Source of the DNA: RCIO01 sp964629765
GTDB lineage: Bacteria > Pseudomonadota > Alphaproteobacteria > Rhizobiales > Rhizobiaceae
Direction of reading: 5' to 3'
Assembly (NCBI GenBank): GCA_964629765.1
Contig: CAZVTK010000009.1
Coordinates: 1-64,000, forward strand
DNA: 64,000 bases
The notes below the pieces were generated by a model that had not been told where the DNA came from, ran no database searches, and saw only the letters and a program-made list of their open reading frames with translations. A program made the position numbers and the translations under genes. Of the stretch, positions 63,175 through 64,000 are shown piece by piece (the stretch's first letter is position 1; every line of letters starts with the position of its first letter).

Positions 63175-63405
63175 ATGACACCAACGGACATGCTAATCGG
63201 GGAACTTGTCGGGATACGCTGCACGGTCGCCGCACTTGCGCGGGAAATCCTTCTGCGAGCCGGTTCGGACGCATTCATCCATGCCGAGGCGCAGGCCATC
63301 AAATTTGTCGAAACCAGCCAGGATGTCGGGGTCAATCATCAGGAGGTCAGAGAGCGTGCCCTTCGCGCCGTCCGTGACACCTTCAGAATGGCCGACCACG
63401 CCTGA
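63175..63405 (+). CDS. Small helical protein on the opposite strand of the tail block
   Basis: 76 residues. GGAGGGGG lies 7 nt before the ATG at 63175, an excellent ribosome site. Helical with Val/Ala/Arg pattern (LIGELVGIRCTVAALAREIL; HQEVRERALRAVRDTFRMAD). It reads against its neighbours and has no own motif. Possibly a recently acquired or antisense-regulated gene. Unknown function. Confidence 0.55.
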   Translation: MTPTDMLIGELVGIRCTVAALAREILLRAGSDAFIHAEAQAIKFVETSQDVGVNHQEVRERALRAVRDTFRMADHA

Positions 63406-63458
63406 AGCTGCCGCCAGAGCGCCGGAGAGTTCCGCAATAGTCGAAAGGCTTTGGCTGC

Positions 63459-64000
63459 TCATCCCGGCCATCCTGCGTCGATGTCGATTGCGTCAAGCGC
63501 GGCGGCGTCCTCGGCCGCCAGCACCGCGTCCTTCAGGTCGCGGCCGTGCTGGCGTATCTGCGCGTAGCGGTCGCCGACAAAGGCGGCGATGCCGAGCCCT
63601 TCCGCCGGCGTCGGCAGCGGGATGCGGGCGTTCTCGATCGTGATCCAGCCCGCCTGATAGCTCGACGGCCACGGCACCGCGCCGGTCGCGGCGGCCAGCG
63701 CCGTCGCCGCCATGCCGGTCATGTCGGCGCGCGAGCCGTCATCGAGGGCGATGTGCAGCGTGGCTTCGCCGACGTCCACCGGTGCGCCGGTGGCAAGCTC
63801 GGCCTCCATGCGCTGCTTGACCGCGTCGAGCTTGGCGATCTTCAGATCGGCAAACGGTACGGCCGGCGGCGAGAGGGCTTCACCGTCCCACGTCCAGCCG
63901 ATCTGCGCCACCTCGTCGGCGACGAGGATATGCCCTTCCAGCTCGAAGCCGGGCTCGGCCACGATGCGGTTGACCACCTTGTTGGTGGAGATGTCGATTG
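63459..64000 (-). CDS. Tail-fibre-assembly-like protein (DUF4376-type), runs off the right edge
   Basis: 179 residues visible; the frame is still open at base 64000, so the start lies beyond. Contains ILVADEVAQIGWTWDGEALSPPAVPF, then a helix-rich part (AKLDAVKQRMEAELATGAPV) and the TGMAATALAAATGAVPWPSS line of DUF4376-like C-terminal domains that occur in fibre-assembly or fibre proteins. P2 gene G position. The GTG at 63977 is only an internal codon. Confidence 0.65.
   Translation of the reverse strand, partial: IDISTNKVVNRIVAEPGFELEGHILVADEVAQIGWTWDGEALSPPAVPFADLKIAKLDAVKQRMEAELATGAPVDVGEATLHIALDDGSRADMTGMAATALAAATGAVPWPSSYQAGWITIENARIPLPTPAEGLGIAAFVGDRYAQIRQHGRDLKDAVLAAEDAAALDAIDIDAGWPG

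Noticed and set aside
63193..63462. Leftward 89-codon frame coupled to the fibre-assembly gene
   Set aside because: Composition is poor and it overlaps a rightward frame with a much better ribosome site; kept as the alternative in that finding.
1..64000. Direct circular join of base 64000 to base 1
   Set aside because: The two edge genes are in different frames at the join, so the ends are not adjacent as given.
1..64000. tRNA genes, integrase and attachment sites
   Set aside because: I looked in all intergenic stretches and among the proteins and saw no cloverleaf-like sequence, no tyrosine or serine recombinase and no convincing core repeat.

Overview
The window is a nearly complete genome of a tailed phage (or prophage-like contig) of an alphaproteobacterium. 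It has high GC, very tight packing with stop/start overlaps (ATGA, GTGA, TGATG) at most gene junctions, and no bacterial housekeeping genes. The host guess rests on phage-carried relatives of alphaproteobacterial cell-cycle factors (a GapR/DUF2312 protein, a CtrA-like winged helix and a GcrA-like HTH). I found no integrase, tRNA, rRNA or CRISPR array. A run of 100 N (20284-20383) marks an assembly gap inside a pentapeptide-repeat gene.

Layout. (1) 1-16.6 kb, leftward: virion genes. Read in the direction of transcription they are an endonuclease VII-like protein, a gpZ-like protein, small and large terminase, portal, head connector, S49 protease with nested scaffold, decoration protein, capsid, head completion, then P2-like baseplate genes V, W, J, I and a tail fibre. 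(2) 16.6-17.1 kb: a gene-free turnaround rich in inverted repeats. (3) 17.2-23.2 kb, rightward: small early genes of unknown role, a pentapeptide protein and a HerA/DUF853-type ATPase. (4) 23.2-24.7 kb leftward operon, then a regulatory region (24.7-25.3 kb) and a rightward HTH/zinc regulator. (5) 25.9-33.0 kb, leftward: alarmone-type HD hydrolase, primase-polymerase/helicase, HTH, many small accessory genes and a NADAR protein. (6) 33.3-47.6 kb, rightward: replication, recombination and modification (RuvC-like, SNF2 helicase, C5 methylase, DUF2800, DUF2815, GapR-like, exonuclease, HD, CtrA-like, adenine methylase, PolA). (7) 47.7-53.2 kb, leftward: dNMP kinase operon, two phosphoesterases, and an envelope cassette with an ExbB/ExbD-like proton-channel pair and a trypsin-like lipoprotein. 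(8) 53.2-55.5 kb: lysis genes (SAR lysozyme, Rz/Rz1, membrane proteins) with an inserted HNH gene. (9) 55.6-64 kb, leftward: P2-like tail genes D, X, U, T, E/E', FII, FI and a tail-fibre-assembly-like gene.

The two ends fit the P2 order V-W-J-I-H-G-FI-FII-E-T-U-X-D, so the molecule is probably circular or circularly permuted, but the two edge genes do not join in frame at 64000/1, so some sequence is missing. Heads are lambda-like and tails are contractile P2-like: a mosaic myovirus.

The strongest new signal is a directional 19-bp motif, about TGTTGATTTTNACGAGAAA, found at about 17 places on both strands. Most copies lie just before the first gene of an early or middle group and point with transcription. 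Three leftward copies sit between a TTGACW -35 box and a GAGAAT -10 box. Three further copies lie inside genes or point at no gene. This looks like a phage-wide promoter/operator (possibly stoperator-like) system. The second main finding is the proton-channel/protease envelope cassette at 50.9-53.2 kb, which is driven by one of these promoters.
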